Assembly (NCBI GenBank): GCA_002482535.1
Contig: DLGE01000001.1
Location: forward strand, 124,001 to 188,000
DNA length: 64,000 nucleotides
From: Peptococcaceae bacterium UBA7702
GTDB lineage: Bacteria; Bacillota; Dehalobacteriia; UBA7702
Direction of reading: 5' to 3'
In this document: positions 1-8,607 of the stretch, in pieces
Layout: every line of letters begins with the position of its first letter
Position numbering within the stretch: position 1 is the first letter of the stretch
The notes under the pieces: model-generated
Seen by the model: only the letters and a program-made list of their open reading frames with translations
Told to the model about the DNA's origin: nothing
The model's database searches: none
Program-made: the position numbers and the translations under genes

Positions 1-1
1 G

Positions 2-460
2 GAGAAGCCCCTCTATCTCCTGGATATGTCCATACCCAGAAATATCGAGGGCAGCGTTGGTGAACTGCCCCTGCACCATCTCTATAACGTCGACGCCCTG
101 ACGGTGACCGCCAATGAAAACATGCAGGCCCGCAAGGAATTGTGCAAAACAGGGGAAACGGTCATTGACCGCTATGTGGAGGAGTTTTTCGACTGGCTCA
201 GCCGCCTGAAAGAAGATGAGGTCATCGAATCCCTTCATCAGTCCGTGGATCGGGTTATGGAGAACCACCTTGGTTATCTTTTCGGCAAGATTGACGTCAA
301 CGAAAAAGAAAAGAGTATCATCAGCCGAACCATGCAGGCGGCAATGAAAAAAGCGCTGATGAATCCCATCGTCTCCTTAAAAACCATGGAAGACAAAGAA
401 AAGCGGCAGGCTTATTCCAAAGTGATGGAAGAGCTCTTCGATTTGAAACGGAAGGTGTAG
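2..460 (+). CDS. hemA: Glutamyl-tRNA reductase, C-terminal part (5' end outside window)
   Basis: The frame is open from base 2 and begins EKPLYLLDMSIPRNIEG, which matches the end of the NADPH-binding domain of glutamyl-tRNA reductase (the xxDxAVPRDI stretch), followed by the helical C-terminal dimerisation domain. The enzyme reduces glutamyl-tRNA to glutamate-1-semialdehyde, the first committed step of the C5 tetrapyrrole pathway. Its product is the substrate of HemL encoded at 4377. An apparent internal start at base 26 is only a methionine codon inside the gene. The stop lies 2 bases before the next start, so the two genes are co-transcribed. About 150 codons are visible; identification is firm from sequence and context. 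Confidence 0.93.
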   Translation, partial: EKPLYLLDMSIPRNIEGSVGELPLHHLYNVDALTVTANENMQARKELCKTGETVIDRYVEEFFDWLSRLKEDEVIESLHQSVDRVMENHLGYLFGKIDVNEKEKSIISRTMQAAMKKALMNPIVSLKTMEDKEKRQAYSKVMEELFDLKRKV

Positions 461-462
461 CG

Positions 463-1170
463 ATGTTTTATCCCTTATGCATCGAAATGGAGAACAAGGC
501 GGTGCTGATCATCGGCGGCGGCCAAATCGGCCTGCACAAAGCGGAAGTTTTGGCCAAGGCCGGGGCTGATATTACCCTGATTGCCCCCGACCGCTTAGAG
601 GGTTGGGCGGCGCTGCCTGTGGTCTGGCGGCGGGAACGTTATGGCGGCCAATCTTTGGACGGCTATTTTTTGGTGATTTGTGCCACCGACGATCTCGTGC
701 TCAACGGAGAAGTCGCCGGGAAATGCAAAAAGCGGGGCATTCTCTGCGACAATACTTCCGCAGGCCAAAGCGGCGATCTGCTTTTCCCCGCCGTGGTCCA
801 AAAAGGCGGTTATACCGCCGCCGTGACCAGCAATGGGCAAACGCCGTTTCTGACCAAAAAGATCAAAGGCGAGATCGAAAAGATTTTAGCCCCCTACGAT
901 GAAGAAACCGTGGCTTTGCTGGCAAAGACACGTTTGCATATCCTTGAACATTTCCCGGCGGAGAAAAAAGCGCTCTTACATAAGCTGGCGCTGGCGCCGT
1001 TAAGCATCATCAGAGAGAAAGGAAATCCCGATGAAATTAGTGATTGGCTCCAGAGGGAGCAAACTGGCGCTGGTGCAGACCAATCTGATTGCCGACGCCA
1101 TCAAGAAAGCGAATCCTCAGGTGGAAACGGAAATCAAGATCATCAAAACGAAAGGCGACATCATTCTTGA
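463..1170 (+). CDS. sirC: Precorrin-2 dehydrogenase / sirohydrochlorin ferrochelatase-like (CysG N-terminal type)
   Basis: The protein opens with a Rossmann NAD-binding motif (IIGGGQIGLHKAEVL, residues about 16-30) and has the NTSAGQSGDLLFPAVVQKGG and TSNGQTPFLTKKIKGEIE stretches typical of the Met8/CysG N-terminal family, which oxidises precorrin-2 to sirohydrochlorin and in some members also inserts iron. Position between hemA and hemC is classical for anaerobes making siroheme and cobalamin. Oddity: the frame does not stop before hemC but runs 140 bases into it; the last ~45 residues are low-complexity, hydrophilic and look like out-of-frame hemC rather than native protein. Either a genuine long overlap or loss of the original stop. 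Function is confident; the C-terminus is not. Confidence 0.85.
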   Translation: MFYPLCIEMENKAVLIIGGGQIGLHKAEVLAKAGADITLIAPDRLEGWAALPVVWRRERYGGQSLDGYFLVICATDDLVLNGEVAGKCKKRGILCDNTSAGQSGDLLFPAVVQKGGYTAAVTSNGQTPFLTKKIKGEIEKILAPYDEETVALLAKTRLHILEHFPAEKKALLHKLALAPLSIIREKGNPDEISDWLQREQTGAGADQSDCRRHQESESSGGNGNQDHQNERRHHS

Positions 1171-1912
1171 TCAGCCTTTAAACGTGATCGGCGATAAGGG
1201 TCTCTTTGTCAAGGAGATTGAGGAAGCGCTGCTTTGTCATGAGATCGACCTGGCCGTGCACAGTCTGAAAGATATGCCCGCCCAACTTCCTGAAGGTCTT
1301 ACTCTGGCGGTGACGCCAGAGCGGGAGGATCCCAGAGATGTCTTGGTGACCTTCCACGGTGAAAAAAGCTTAAAGGAATTGCCCCCAAAGGCCAAAATCG
1401 CCACCGGCAGTCTGCGCCGGGGTATTCAGATCAAGCGGCTTTGCGATAGGGTGGAGGTTAAGGAAATTCGCGGCAACGTGGAAACCCGCATCAATAAGAG
1501 CAGGGAAAACGGCTATGACGGCGTGATTTTGGCCGCCGCGGGCCTTAACCGTCTGGGCCTTCCTTACGACGGCGTGGTTTTTAGCACCGAAGAGATGCTG
1601 CCCGCCCCCGCCCAGGGTATTTTGGGGTTGGAGACGAGGTGCGGTGATGAAGCGGTGATCGGCTTGTTAAAACCGCTGCACCACGCGGAAAGTCACCGCC
1701 AGGCACTGGCGGAAAGAGCCTTTTTACGTGATATCGAAGGCGGCTGCCACGCCCCCATGGGCGTCTGCTGTAAAATCGACGGCATGAGCTTTACCCTGCG
1801 GGGTTTTTTCCAAACGGAAACGGATTATCTGGAAGAAACCGTTTACGGCGTCGCCGGCACGGAAGCGGCCAAGGGCAAAGAGTTGGCCTTAGCTTTAAGG
1901 GGGAGGATGTGA
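1031..1912 (+). CDS. hemC: Porphobilinogen deaminase (hydroxymethylbilane synthase)
   Basis: A 293-residue protein beginning MKLVIGSRGSKLALVQ, the hallmark N-terminus of the family. It polymerises four porphobilinogen molecules to hydroxymethylbilane on a dipyrromethane cofactor; the cofactor cysteine is visible in FLRDIEGGCHAPMG near residue 238. The HSLKDMPAQLP and TGSLRRGIQ substrate-binding motifs are present. The start is supported by an AGAAAGGA ribosome site 8 bases upstream and by the family N-terminus, even though it sits inside the preceding reading frame. The stop is one base before the next start. Length is normal. Confidence 0.96.
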   Translation: MKLVIGSRGSKLALVQTNLIADAIKKANPQVETEIKIIKTKGDIILDQPLNVIGDKGLFVKEIEEALLCHEIDLAVHSLKDMPAQLPEGLTLAVTPEREDPRDVLVTFHGEKSLKELPPKAKIATGSLRRGIQIKRLCDRVEVKEIRGNVETRINKSRENGYDGVILAAAGLNRLGLPYDGVVFSTEEMLPAPAQGILGLETRCGDEAVIGLLKPLHHAESHRQALAERAFLRDIEGGCHAPMGVCCKIDGMSFTLRGFFQTETDYLEETVYGVAGTEAAKGKELALALRGRM

Positions 1913-1913
1913 C

Positions 1914-3404
1914 ATGAAAAACGGAAAAGTATATCTGGTCGGCGCGGGCCCCGGTGATTACGGCTTGATCACTGTAAAAGGTCTGGAAACCATCGCCATT
2001 GCTGACGTTCTCGTCTACGACCGTCTGATCAACGGCCAGTTGATTTCCAGAGCTCCTGCCGCCTGCGAAAAGATTTACGTGGGCAAACAGGCGGCCAACC
2101 ACGCCCTGCCCCAGGATCAGATCAACGAATTGCTCTATCAAAAGGCTGCCGCGGGGAAAACGGTGGTGCGTCTGAAAGGCGGCGATCCCTATGTTTTCGG
2201 CCGCGGCGGGGAAGAGGGAATTTACCTTGCGGAGCGGGGTATCGCAGTGGAGACCGTGCCGGGGATCACTTCTTCCATTGCCGGCCCCTGCTACGCCGGA
2301 ATCCCCGTGACCCACCGGGATTGGGCTTCCTCCTTCCACGTGTTTACCGGTAATTTCAAAGATGAAATTCGGGGTTTGGATTTTCAAAATCTGGCGGCGT
2401 TGGAGGGAACCCTCATCTTTTTGATGGGCTTTTCCAATCTCGACTACATCACCGAAGGCTTGTTGGCCGCGGGAAAAGACCGGCATACGCCGGTGGCGGT
2501 GGTCTCCAACGCTACCACGGCAAGGCAGAAAACAGCCGTGGGCGAGCTTTGCGATATCAGGGAGAAGGTTCGGGCGGAAAACCTCGTTTCTCCCGCCATT
2601 ACCGTCATCGGTGATGTGGTAAAGTGCCGGGAATCCTTAAACTTTTTTGAACAGAACAGGCAGGATGGCGTATTGGTTCTAAGGGACGCCGGACAGAGCG
2701 CCTTGTTCGCCAATAAACTGTTGGCCAACGGTTTTACGCCGGTGGTTTGTCCGGTGATTCAAATTAAGCCGCGGGGGCTTACCGCTGAATGGTCCGCGGC
2801 CTTGCAAAAGCTGCCTGACTATGACTGGATCGTGTTTACCTCCCCCAACGGGGTGAAAGCGTTTTTCAACTTATATTTTGCTGAAAAAGGTGATTTACGC
2901 CGTCTGTCCCAAGCGAAATTCGCGGTGATCGGCCAAGGCACGGCGGAAGTATTGGCGGAATACGGCTTTATCGCCGATTTTGTTCCCACGAAACAGGTCA
3001 GCTTCGCTTTGGCCGCCGGGCTTTTGCCCCTGCTGAAAGAAGGGGACAAAATACTCCTGCCCCGCTCCGCCATGGCCGATAACGATCTCAAAGAAAAGCT
3101 GGAAACGAAAGGCAGTGTTGACGACATCAAAATTTACGATACGTTGATTTCTACGGAAAGAGAAGAAGAATTGAAAACACTGCTTCAAACAGGGGAAGTC
3201 AAATTTGTCCCCTTTACCAGCGCCTCGACGGTGGACGGCTTTATGAAAGCCTGCGGTGACGACCTCAGCTGTTTGGATCAGGTGAAAACCGTGGCCATCG
3301 GGCCCATCACCGCCAAACGTATGCGGGAGCTGGGCATTACCCCCGATTTAGAAGCCGCCGAGCACAGTCTTGACGGCATCGTCAGCGTGTTGCAAGGAGA
3401 TTGA
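1914..3404 (+). CDS. cobA/hemD: Uroporphyrinogen-III methyltransferase / uroporphyrinogen-III synthase fusion
   Basis: A 496-residue bifunctional protein. Residues 1 to about 245 are a SAM-dependent tetrapyrrole methyltransferase (VGAGPGDYGLITVKG, LKGGDPYVFGRGGEE, ETVPGITSSIAGPCYAGIPVTHR) converting uroporphyrinogen III to precorrin-2. Residues about 250-496 are a HemD domain (DWIVFTSPNGVKAFF, FAVIGQGTAEVL, FTSASTVDGF, VAIGPITAKRMRELG) that cyclises hydroxymethylbilane to uroporphyrinogen III. The fusion is common in Bacillota and channels uroporphyrinogen III to siroheme and B12. It sits one base after hemC and four bases before hemB. Confidence 0.95.
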   Translation: MKNGKVYLVGAGPGDYGLITVKGLETIAIADVLVYDRLINGQLISRAPAACEKIYVGKQAANHALPQDQINELLYQKAAAGKTVVRLKGGDPYVFGRGGEEGIYLAERGIAVETVPGITSSIAGPCYAGIPVTHRDWASSFHVFTGNFKDEIRGLDFQNLAALEGTLIFLMGFSNLDYITEGLLAAGKDRHTPVAVVSNATTARQKTAVGELCDIREKVRAENLVSPAITVIGDVVKCRESLNFFEQNRQDGVLVLRDAGQSALFANKLLANGFTPVVCPVIQIKPRGLTAEWSAALQKLPDYDWIVFTSPNGVKAFFNLYFAEKGDLRRLSQAKFAVIGQGTAEVLAEYGFIADFVPTKQVSFALAAGLLPLLKEGDKILLPRSAMADNDLKEKLETKGSVDDIKIYDTLISTEREEELKTLLQTGEVKFVPFTSASTVDGFMKACGDDLSCLDQVKTVAIGPITAKRMRELGITPDLEAAEHSLDGIVSVLQGD

Positions 3405-3408
3405 GCAG

Positions 3409-4380
3409 ATGGAACGTCCGAGAAGATTAAGAACCAGCGAAAAAATTCGCTCTCTGGTCAGAGAAACCCACCTGGAACGGGAAGAATTGATCTATCCCCT
3501 TTTTGTCAGGGCGGGGAAGGGGATCAAAGAAGAGATTGAGTCCATGCCCGAGCAGTACCGCTATTCCGTGGATCGACTGAAAGAAGCTGTCGCCGAAGTG
3601 GAAGAGGCCGGGATCAACCATATCATCCTCTTCGGGATTCCCGACCCCAAAGATCGCGACGCCAAGGGCAGCGCCGCCTATGCCAAAGACGGCATCGTGC
3701 AGCAGGCCATCGCCGAAATCAAGGGTTTCAGCGATCTCTATATCACCACCGATGTCTGCCTCTGTGAATACACCGACCACGGCCATTGCGGGCTTTTGAC
3801 TGGGGACGGCTATGTGGATAACGACAGCAGTCTGAAGGTTTTGGCCCAAACGGCTTTGAGCCATGCCGCCGCCGGCGCCGATATGGTGGCTCCCTCGGAT
3901 ATGATGGACGGCAGGGTTGCCGCGATCCGTGATATTTTAGATGAAACCGGCTTCGTGAATGTGCCGGTTATGTCCTATGCCGCGAAATACGCCTCCAATT
4001 ACTACGGCCCCTTTCGGGAAGCTGCTTGCAGCGCTCCGAATCACGGCGACCGCAAGGGCTATCAGATGGATTATCACAATGCCCGGGAGGCCAAAACCGA
4101 AGTTATGCTCGACCTTCACGAAGGCGCTGACATCGTTATGGTAAAACCGGCCTTGGCTTATCTTGATATCATCGCCAGTTTGCGCTCGAAAATCAGCAAG
4201 CCCCTGGCCACCTATTGCGTCAGCGGGGAATACGCTATGCTGAAAAATGCCGTGGAGCATCACCTGGTGGCGCCGGACATCGTCTATGAAAGCCACATTG
4301 CCATGAAGCGGGCCGGCGCCGACATCATCCTGACCTATTTTGCCAAAGAGTTGGGGCGCCTGCTAAAGGAGATGCTATGA
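3409..4380 (+). CDS. hemB: Delta-aminolevulinic acid dehydratase (porphobilinogen synthase)
   Basis: A 323-residue enzyme condensing two 5-aminolevulinates to porphobilinogen. Active-site lysines are visible in MSYAAKYASNYYGPFREA and in DIVMVKPALAYLDII (the Schiff-base lysine). The DVCLCEYTDHGHCG segment has the three cysteines of the zinc-binding form. The start at 3409 (MERPRRLRTSEKIR) is chosen because AAGGAG lies 9 bases upstream and the family begins there; an upstream in-frame codon at 3370 would overlap cobA-hemD. It overlaps hemL by the ATGA at 4377, implying translational coupling. Confidence 0.95.
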   Translation: MERPRRLRTSEKIRSLVRETHLEREELIYPLFVRAGKGIKEEIESMPEQYRYSVDRLKEAVAEVEEAGINHIILFGIPDPKDRDAKGSAAYAKDGIVQQAIAEIKGFSDLYITTDVCLCEYTDHGHCGLLTGDGYVDNDSSLKVLAQTALSHAAAGADMVAPSDMMDGRVAAIRDILDETGFVNVPVMSYAAKYASNYYGPFREAACSAPNHGDRKGYQMDYHNAREAKTEVMLDLHEGADIVMVKPALAYLDIIASLRSKISKPLATYCVSGEYAMLKNAVEHHLVAPDIVYESHIAMKRAGADIILTYFAKELGRLLKEML

Positions 4381-5702
4381 TGTACAAAAACAACGATAAA
4401 GAGGCTATTTTAGCGCTGAGCAAAAAGATCATGGTGGGTGGCGTGAACAGTCCTGTGCGAGCCTTCCGCTCTGTTGACGCGACGCCGGTGATCGCGGCCA
4501 AAGCAAAAGGCGCTTATTTGGAAGACCTCAGCGGCGCCCGCTATATCGACTACGTTTGTTCCTATGGCCCCCTGATTTTCGGCCACGCCCCGGATTTTGT
4601 GGCGGAAGCGCTGGCGGCGGCGCTGAAAAACGGCACCACCTACGGTTTTACCACCGCCGCTGAAGTGGAATTGGCCGAGATCGTCACTGCGGCTTACCGC
4701 GGCTGCGACATGGTGCGCATGGTCAACTCCGGCACCGAAGCGACGATGAGCGCCATCCGCCTGGCCCGCGGCTTTACCGGCAGAAACAAGATATTGAAAT
4801 TGGAAGGCTGCTATCACGGCCATTGCGACAGTCTCTTGGTGAAGAGCGGCAGCGGCCTTTTGACCCAGGGAGTTCCCACTTCCTTGGGCTTGCTCCCCGG
4901 GGTTGTTTCGGAAACTTTAGTCTGCCCCTATAATGATGCCGATGCCATGGAAGCTCTCATAAAGGAGTATCCCGATGAGATTGCCTGTGTGATTTTGGAA
5001 CCCATTGCCGGTAATATGGGGGTGTTGCCCCCGGTTGACGGCTATTTGCAACGGGTGCGGCGGATCACGGAAAAATACGGCATCCTGCTGATTTTTGATG
5101 AGGTGATCACCGGTTTCCGCGTCGGCTACCATTCGGCGGCAGGTGATTTTGATATCGTCCCCGATCTGGTTTGTTTCGGCAAAATCATCGGCGGCGGTTT
5201 GCCCGTCGGCGCTTACGGCGGCAGAGCAGAGATCATGACCATGGTGGCTCCCTTAGGCCCCGTTTACCAGGGCGGTACCCTTTCCGGCAATCCCCTGGCC
5301 ATGACCGCCGGGATCGCCGCTTTGAGCCGCTTGCGGGATCATCCCGAAACTTATGATATCTTAAACCAAAACGCTGCCTATCTGGAAGAAAACATCAACG
5401 CGGCCATTGAAAAGTACGGCCTGCCGGCAGTGACCTCCCGTTACAAGGGCATGTTCTGTCTGTTCTTTACGGCGGAAAAGGTGAAATCCTACGACGACGT
5501 GCTGAAATGCGATACTTCACTCTATCAAAGGTTCTTTACAGGGATGCTCAACGAGGGCGTGCTCTTACCGCCGTCCCAATATGAAGGCTGGTTCCCTTCG
5601 ACGGCCCACACCGAAGAGATTCTCGAAAAAACCGTCGCCGCGGTGAACCGGGTTTTTGCTCAATGCAGCACAAGGAATAAAGGAGATAAGGTAAAAGGAT
5701 GA
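4377..5702 (+). CDS. hemL: Glutamate-1-semialdehyde 2,1-aminomutase
   Basis: A 441-residue PLP-dependent class III aminotransferase. Family signatures include VGGVNSPVRAF at the N-terminus, NSGTEATMSAIRLARG, CYHGHCD, LIFDEVITGFRV and the PLP lysine in CFGKIIGGGLPVGAYGG. It isomerises glutamate-1-semialdehyde to 5-aminolevulinate, linking HemA and HemB in the same operon. Two adjacent ATG codons (4377, 4380) are possible starts. It overlaps cbiL by 4 bases, so the operon continues directly into cobalamin genes. Confidence 0.95.
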   Translation: MMYKNNDKEAILALSKKIMVGGVNSPVRAFRSVDATPVIAAKAKGAYLEDLSGARYIDYVCSYGPLIFGHAPDFVAEALAAALKNGTTYGFTTAAEVELAEIVTAAYRGCDMVRMVNSGTEATMSAIRLARGFTGRNKILKLEGCYHGHCDSLLVKSGSGLLTQGVPTSLGLLPGVVSETLVCPYNDADAMEALIKEYPDEIACVILEPIAGNMGVLPPVDGYLQRVRRITEKYGILLIFDEVITGFRVGYHSAAGDFDIVPDLVCFGKIIGGGLPVGAYGGRAEIMTMVAPLGPVYQGGTLSGNPLAMTAGIAALSRLRDHPETYDILNQNAAYLEENINAAIEKYGLPAVTSRYKGMFCLFFTAEKVKSYDDVLKCDTSLYQRFFTGMLNEGVLLPPSQYEGWFPSTAHTEEILEKTVAAVNRVFAQCSTRNKGDKVKG

Positions 5703-6397
5703 AAGGTAAATTTTACGGCGTCGGCGTCGGTCCCGGCGACCCCGAATTATTGACGTTAAAAGGAAAGCGCGTTTTGAGCGAAGTGGATTGCATCGTCACT
5801 CCCAAAACAAAGGGAGACGGCGACAGCACCGCTTTGCGGATCGTCGCTCCTTATATCAAAGGCAAAACCGTGCTGGAACAGGTGTTGCCCATGACGAAAG
5901 ACCAGGATATACTGGCCAAAGCCTGGGCGGAAGTGGCCGCGGAAATCATCGATTGTTTGGAATCCGGGAAAAACGTGGCCTTTATCACCCTGGGCGATCC
6001 GTCGTTGTTCAGCACATTTATGTATGTTTTCCGCCCCATCCGGGAAAAAGGCTATGAATGGGAGATCGTTCCCGGCATCAGCGCTCCCGCCGCCGCTGCC
6101 GCCGCCTTGGGCTGCGGCCTCGCCGATGGCAACGAAAGCCTGGCCATCCTGGCGGCCACCACGGACATCGAAAAAGTCGAGGAAACCGTTGTTCACCACG
6201 ATAACACGGTGTTGATGAAGGGCGCCGGTAAGTGGCAGGACATTGCCGCTGTGTTGGAAAAGCATGGCCTGACAGATCACACCGTCGCCGCGGAAAAATG
6301 CACCATGAAGGATGAAAGAATCTTTGAGCAGATCGAGGAAATGCCGGCAGACCTCAGTTATTTCCTTACCGCCATCGTCAGAAAGGGGAAGCGCTAA
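5699..6397 (+). CDS. cbiL: (Cobalt-)precorrin-2 C20-methyltransferase
   Basis: A 232-residue SAM-dependent tetrapyrrole methyltransferase with the N-terminal GVGVGPGDPELLTLKG signature, FITLGDPSLFSTFMYVF and EIVPGISAPAAAAAALG. The TxKTKGDGDSTALRI segment and the overall length fit the CbiL/CobI branch, which methylates C20 of (cobalt-)precorrin-2 made by the CobA domain encoded upstream. Whether the substrate already carries cobalt cannot be read directly; an anaerobic organism suggests the early-cobalt route. The start has AAGGAG close upstream inside hemL. Confidence 0.9.
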   Translation: MKGKFYGVGVGPGDPELLTLKGKRVLSEVDCIVTPKTKGDGDSTALRIVAPYIKGKTVLEQVLPMTKDQDILAKAWAEVAAEIIDCLESGKNVAFITLGDPSLFSTFMYVFRPIREKGYEWEIVPGISAPAAAAAALGCGLADGNESLAILAATTDIEKVEETVVHHDNTVLMKGAGKWQDIAAVLEKHGLTDHTVAAEKCTMKDERIFEQIEEMPADLSYFLTAIVRKGKR

Positions 6398-7156
6398 ATG
6401 AATATGATTCAAATTGTGGGGGCAGGCCCCGGTGATCCGGAGCTGATCACCGTCAAAGGGATGAACGCCTTAAAAGAAGCAGATATTGTGATCTATGCCG
6501 GCTCCCTGGTGAATCCGCAATTGCTCGCATATTGCAAAAAGGACTGTACCGTTTATGACAGCGCCGGTATGAACCTGGATGAAGTAATCGCCGTGATGAA
6601 AGCAGAATATGCCAAGGGCAAAAAGATTGTGCGCCTTCACACCGGAGACCCCTCGATTTATGGGGCCATTCGGGAACAGATGGATCTTTTATCTGGTCTC
6701 GACATTCCTTTTACGGTGATTCCCGGTGTCAGCTCCTTCTGCGCCGCTGCCGCCGCCCTGAAGAAAGAATATGTTCTGCCGGAAGTCTCTCAGACGGTGA
6801 TCCTCACCCGTATGGAGGGGAGAACGCCTGTGCCGGAAAAAGAAGATATCCGCAACCTGGCCAAAATCAACGCCACAATGATCATCTTTTTGAGCGTACA
6901 CCTCATTGAGGAATTGGTGGAACGTTTGAAAGCGGGCTATCCGGCGGATACGCCCTGTGCCGTGGTGTATAAAGCCTCCTGGCCTGAAGAAAAACAGGTG
7001 GTGGGCACCTTGGCGGATATCGCCGAAAAAGTTCAGGAACAGGGGATCGGCAGAACCGCTCTGATTACCGTGGGCCGCTTCCTCGGCGATGAATACGCCC
7101 TTTCGAAGCTTTACGATAAATCCTTTTCCCACGGTTATCGGGAAGCCAAAGACTGA
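6398..7156 (+). CDS. cbiF: (Cobalt-)precorrin-4 C11-methyltransferase
   Basis: A 252-residue SAM-dependent tetrapyrrole methyltransferase that begins IQIVGAGPGDPELITVKG and contains VIYAGSLVNPQLL, RLHTGDPSIYGAIREQM and VIPGVSSFCAAAAAL, characteristic of the CbiF/CobM branch methylating C11. It starts immediately after the cbiL stop. It is the last gene of the operon, followed by a hairpin terminator. The remaining corrin-ring and lower-ligand genes are not in this window, so the B12 pathway must be completed elsewhere if functional. Confidence 0.92.
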   Translation: MNMIQIVGAGPGDPELITVKGMNALKEADIVIYAGSLVNPQLLAYCKKDCTVYDSAGMNLDEVIAVMKAEYAKGKKIVRLHTGDPSIYGAIREQMDLLSGLDIPFTVIPGVSSFCAAAAALKKEYVLPEVSQTVILTRMEGRTPVPEKEDIRNLAKINATMIIFLSVHLIEELVERLKAGYPADTPCAVVYKASWPEEKQVVGTLADIAEKVQEQGIGRTALITVGRFLGDEYALSKLYDKSFSHGYREAKD

Positions 7157-7204
7157 TCGGTCTTCCTCCTTGACCTGGGATGTAAAATACAAAAGTACCC
7201 TATC

Positions 7205-7270
7205 ATAAAAAGGGGCTTAGATGAAATGGCTTTCATGATGAAAAGTTATTTTATTTAAGCCCTTTTTGAT
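7205..7270 (+). terminator. Terminator of the hem-cob operon
   Basis: An AAAAAGGGGCTTA arm at about 7205 pairs with TAAGCCCTTTTT at about 7256-7267 around a shorter inner ATGAAA/TTTCAT helix. It lies 50 bases after cbiF and before the next promoter. Confidence 0.7.
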
Positions 7271-7294
7271 CGGGAAAAAGAGAAAAGATTTTTC

Positions 7295-7349
7295 TTGACA
7301 AGAGACATATAATTGTCTATACTGTGTATAGTGTATATATACAGTTAAC
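7295..7349 (+). promoter_or_regulatory. SigmaA promoter with overlapping palindromic operator
   Basis: TTGACA (7295-7300), a 17-base spacer and TATACT (7318-7323) form a near-consensus promoter. Starting inside the -10, ACTGTGTATA (7321-7330) is followed by a 5-base centre and TATATACAGT (7336-7345), an inverted repeat with 9 of 10 matches. A dyad over the -10/start region, just upstream of a GntR/YtrA-type repressor gene, is what autorepression would look like; the repressor-operator match is inferred. Confidence 0.8.
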
Positions 7350-7362
7350 CGGAGGTGAGACT

Positions 7363-7737
7363 TTGCGCATCGTCATCAGCAATGCCGTCAATCAACCCAT
7401 CTATGAGCAGATTTATAAGCAGATCAAAAACAGTATCCTCTCGGAGGAACTCAAAGCTGGGGATCTGCTGCCTTCCATCCGCTCCTTGGCCAAGGATTTG
7501 CGGATCAGCGTCATCACCACCAAACGCGCCTATGATGAACTGGAAAAAGACGGTTATATTGACGTCGTGGCGGCCAAAGGCTGTTACGTGGCGGAAAAAA
7601 ATCTTGCCTTCATCCGCGAAGCCCACCTCAAGCAGATGGAAGATCATCTGCGCAGTGTCAGGGAACTGGCGGTTGCTTGCGATCTGACGGAAACCGAGAT
7701 TTGGGAAATGTACCGTCTGCTGGATAAAGATGAATGA
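7363..7737 (+). CDS. GntR-family transcriptional regulator, YtrA subfamily
   Basis: A 124-residue protein with an N-terminal winged helix (NQPIYEQIYKQIKNSILSEE, LPSIRSLAKDLRISVITTKR, AYDELEKDGYIDVVAAKG) and only ~45 further residues. The short C-terminus is diagnostic of the YtrA branch, whose members usually repress a linked ABC transporter. The start is TTG at 7363: GGAGGTGAG lies 4-12 bases upstream. An earlier GTG in frame (7324) falls inside the promoter and is rejected. The ABC ATPase follows after 24 bases. Confidence 0.9.
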   Translation: MRIVISNAVNQPIYEQIYKQIKNSILSEELKAGDLLPSIRSLAKDLRISVITTKRAYDELEKDGYIDVVAAKGCYVAEKNLAFIREAHLKQMEDHLRSVRELAVACDLTETEIWEMYRLLDKDE

Positions 7738-7761
7738 CAGTCTCTAAGGAGTGAAAAAAGT

Positions 7762-8604
7762 ATGGATGCCATTGCCATCAAAAACTTAACCAAACATTTT
7801 AAGGGATTTACCCTTGACCGTATCAGTTTTACCTTGCCCCGCGGCTGCATCATGGGCTTGGTGGGGGAAAACGGCGCCGGCAAAAGCACCACGCTGAATT
7901 TGATCATGAACGCCGTTTCCCGGGACGGCGGCAGCGTCACGGTGCTCGGTGTCGATAATGAAAGCAGGGAATTCAACGCCGTAAAGGAAAAGATCGGTAT
8001 CGTTTTGGATGAAGCCTATTTTCCGGAAGTGCTGACGGCAAAAAACGTTAACGAAATCATGAAGCATACGTATCAAAATTGGCAGGAAAGCGAGTTTTTC
8101 TCCCTAATCGACCGTTTCAGATTGCCCCAGAACAAGGCTTTTCGCGATTTCTCCCGGGGCATGAAAATGAAGCTGGCCATTGCCGTGGCCCTTTCCCATG
8201 AGCCGGAGCTTTTGATTCTCGACGAGGCCACCAGCGGCCTCGATCCCATGGTTCGCGATGAAATCCTCGATCTTTTCAATGAGTTCACCAGGGACGAAAA
8301 TCACACCGTGCTGCTCTCTTCCCACATTGTTAGCGATTTGGAAAAGATTTGCGATTATATTGTCTTTCTCCATCAGGGGAAGCTTATATTCTGTGAAGAA
8401 AAAGACCGCCTGCTGGAGGAATATGTTCTATGGAAGCTTACGGAAGAACAGTTTTCCGATATTCCCCAAGAAGCGGTTTGCGGCGTGAAAAGGAATCCCT
8501 TCGGCGTGGAAGTCCTGGTAAAAAAAGACGCCGTCGCCGACGTTTTCCCCGGGGAACATCTGTCACTGGAAGATATCATTTTATTTCTGGCCAAAGGAGC
8601 GTAA
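7762..8604 (+). CDS. ABC transporter ATP-binding protein
   Basis: A 280-residue ATPase with Walker A GENGAGKS (about residues 35-42), the signature region FSRGMKMKLAIA (about 127-138), Walker B LLILDEATSGLDP and the switch histidine in LLSSHIVSDL. The signature is SRGM rather than the usual SGGQ, as in many ABC-2 drug/antibiotic-export ATPases of the YtrB/BcrA type. It is downstream of a YtrA-type regulator and three bases upstream of the permease gene, forming a regulator-ATPase-permease cassette. The cargo is unknown; cell-envelope stress or peptide antibiotics are typical for the family. Confidence 0.92.
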   Translation: MDAIAIKNLTKHFKGFTLDRISFTLPRGCIMGLVGENGAGKSTTLNLIMNAVSRDGGSVTVLGVDNESREFNAVKEKIGIVLDEAYFPEVLTAKNVNEIMKHTYQNWQESEFFSLIDRFRLPQNKAFRDFSRGMKMKLAIAVALSHEPELLILDEATSGLDPMVRDEILDLFNEFTRDENHTVLLSSHIVSDLEKICDYIVFLHQGKLIFCEEKDRLLEEYVLWKLTEEQFSDIPQEAVCGVKRNPFGVEVLVKKDAVADVFPGEHLSLEDIILFLAKGA

Positions 8605-8607
8605 AAA

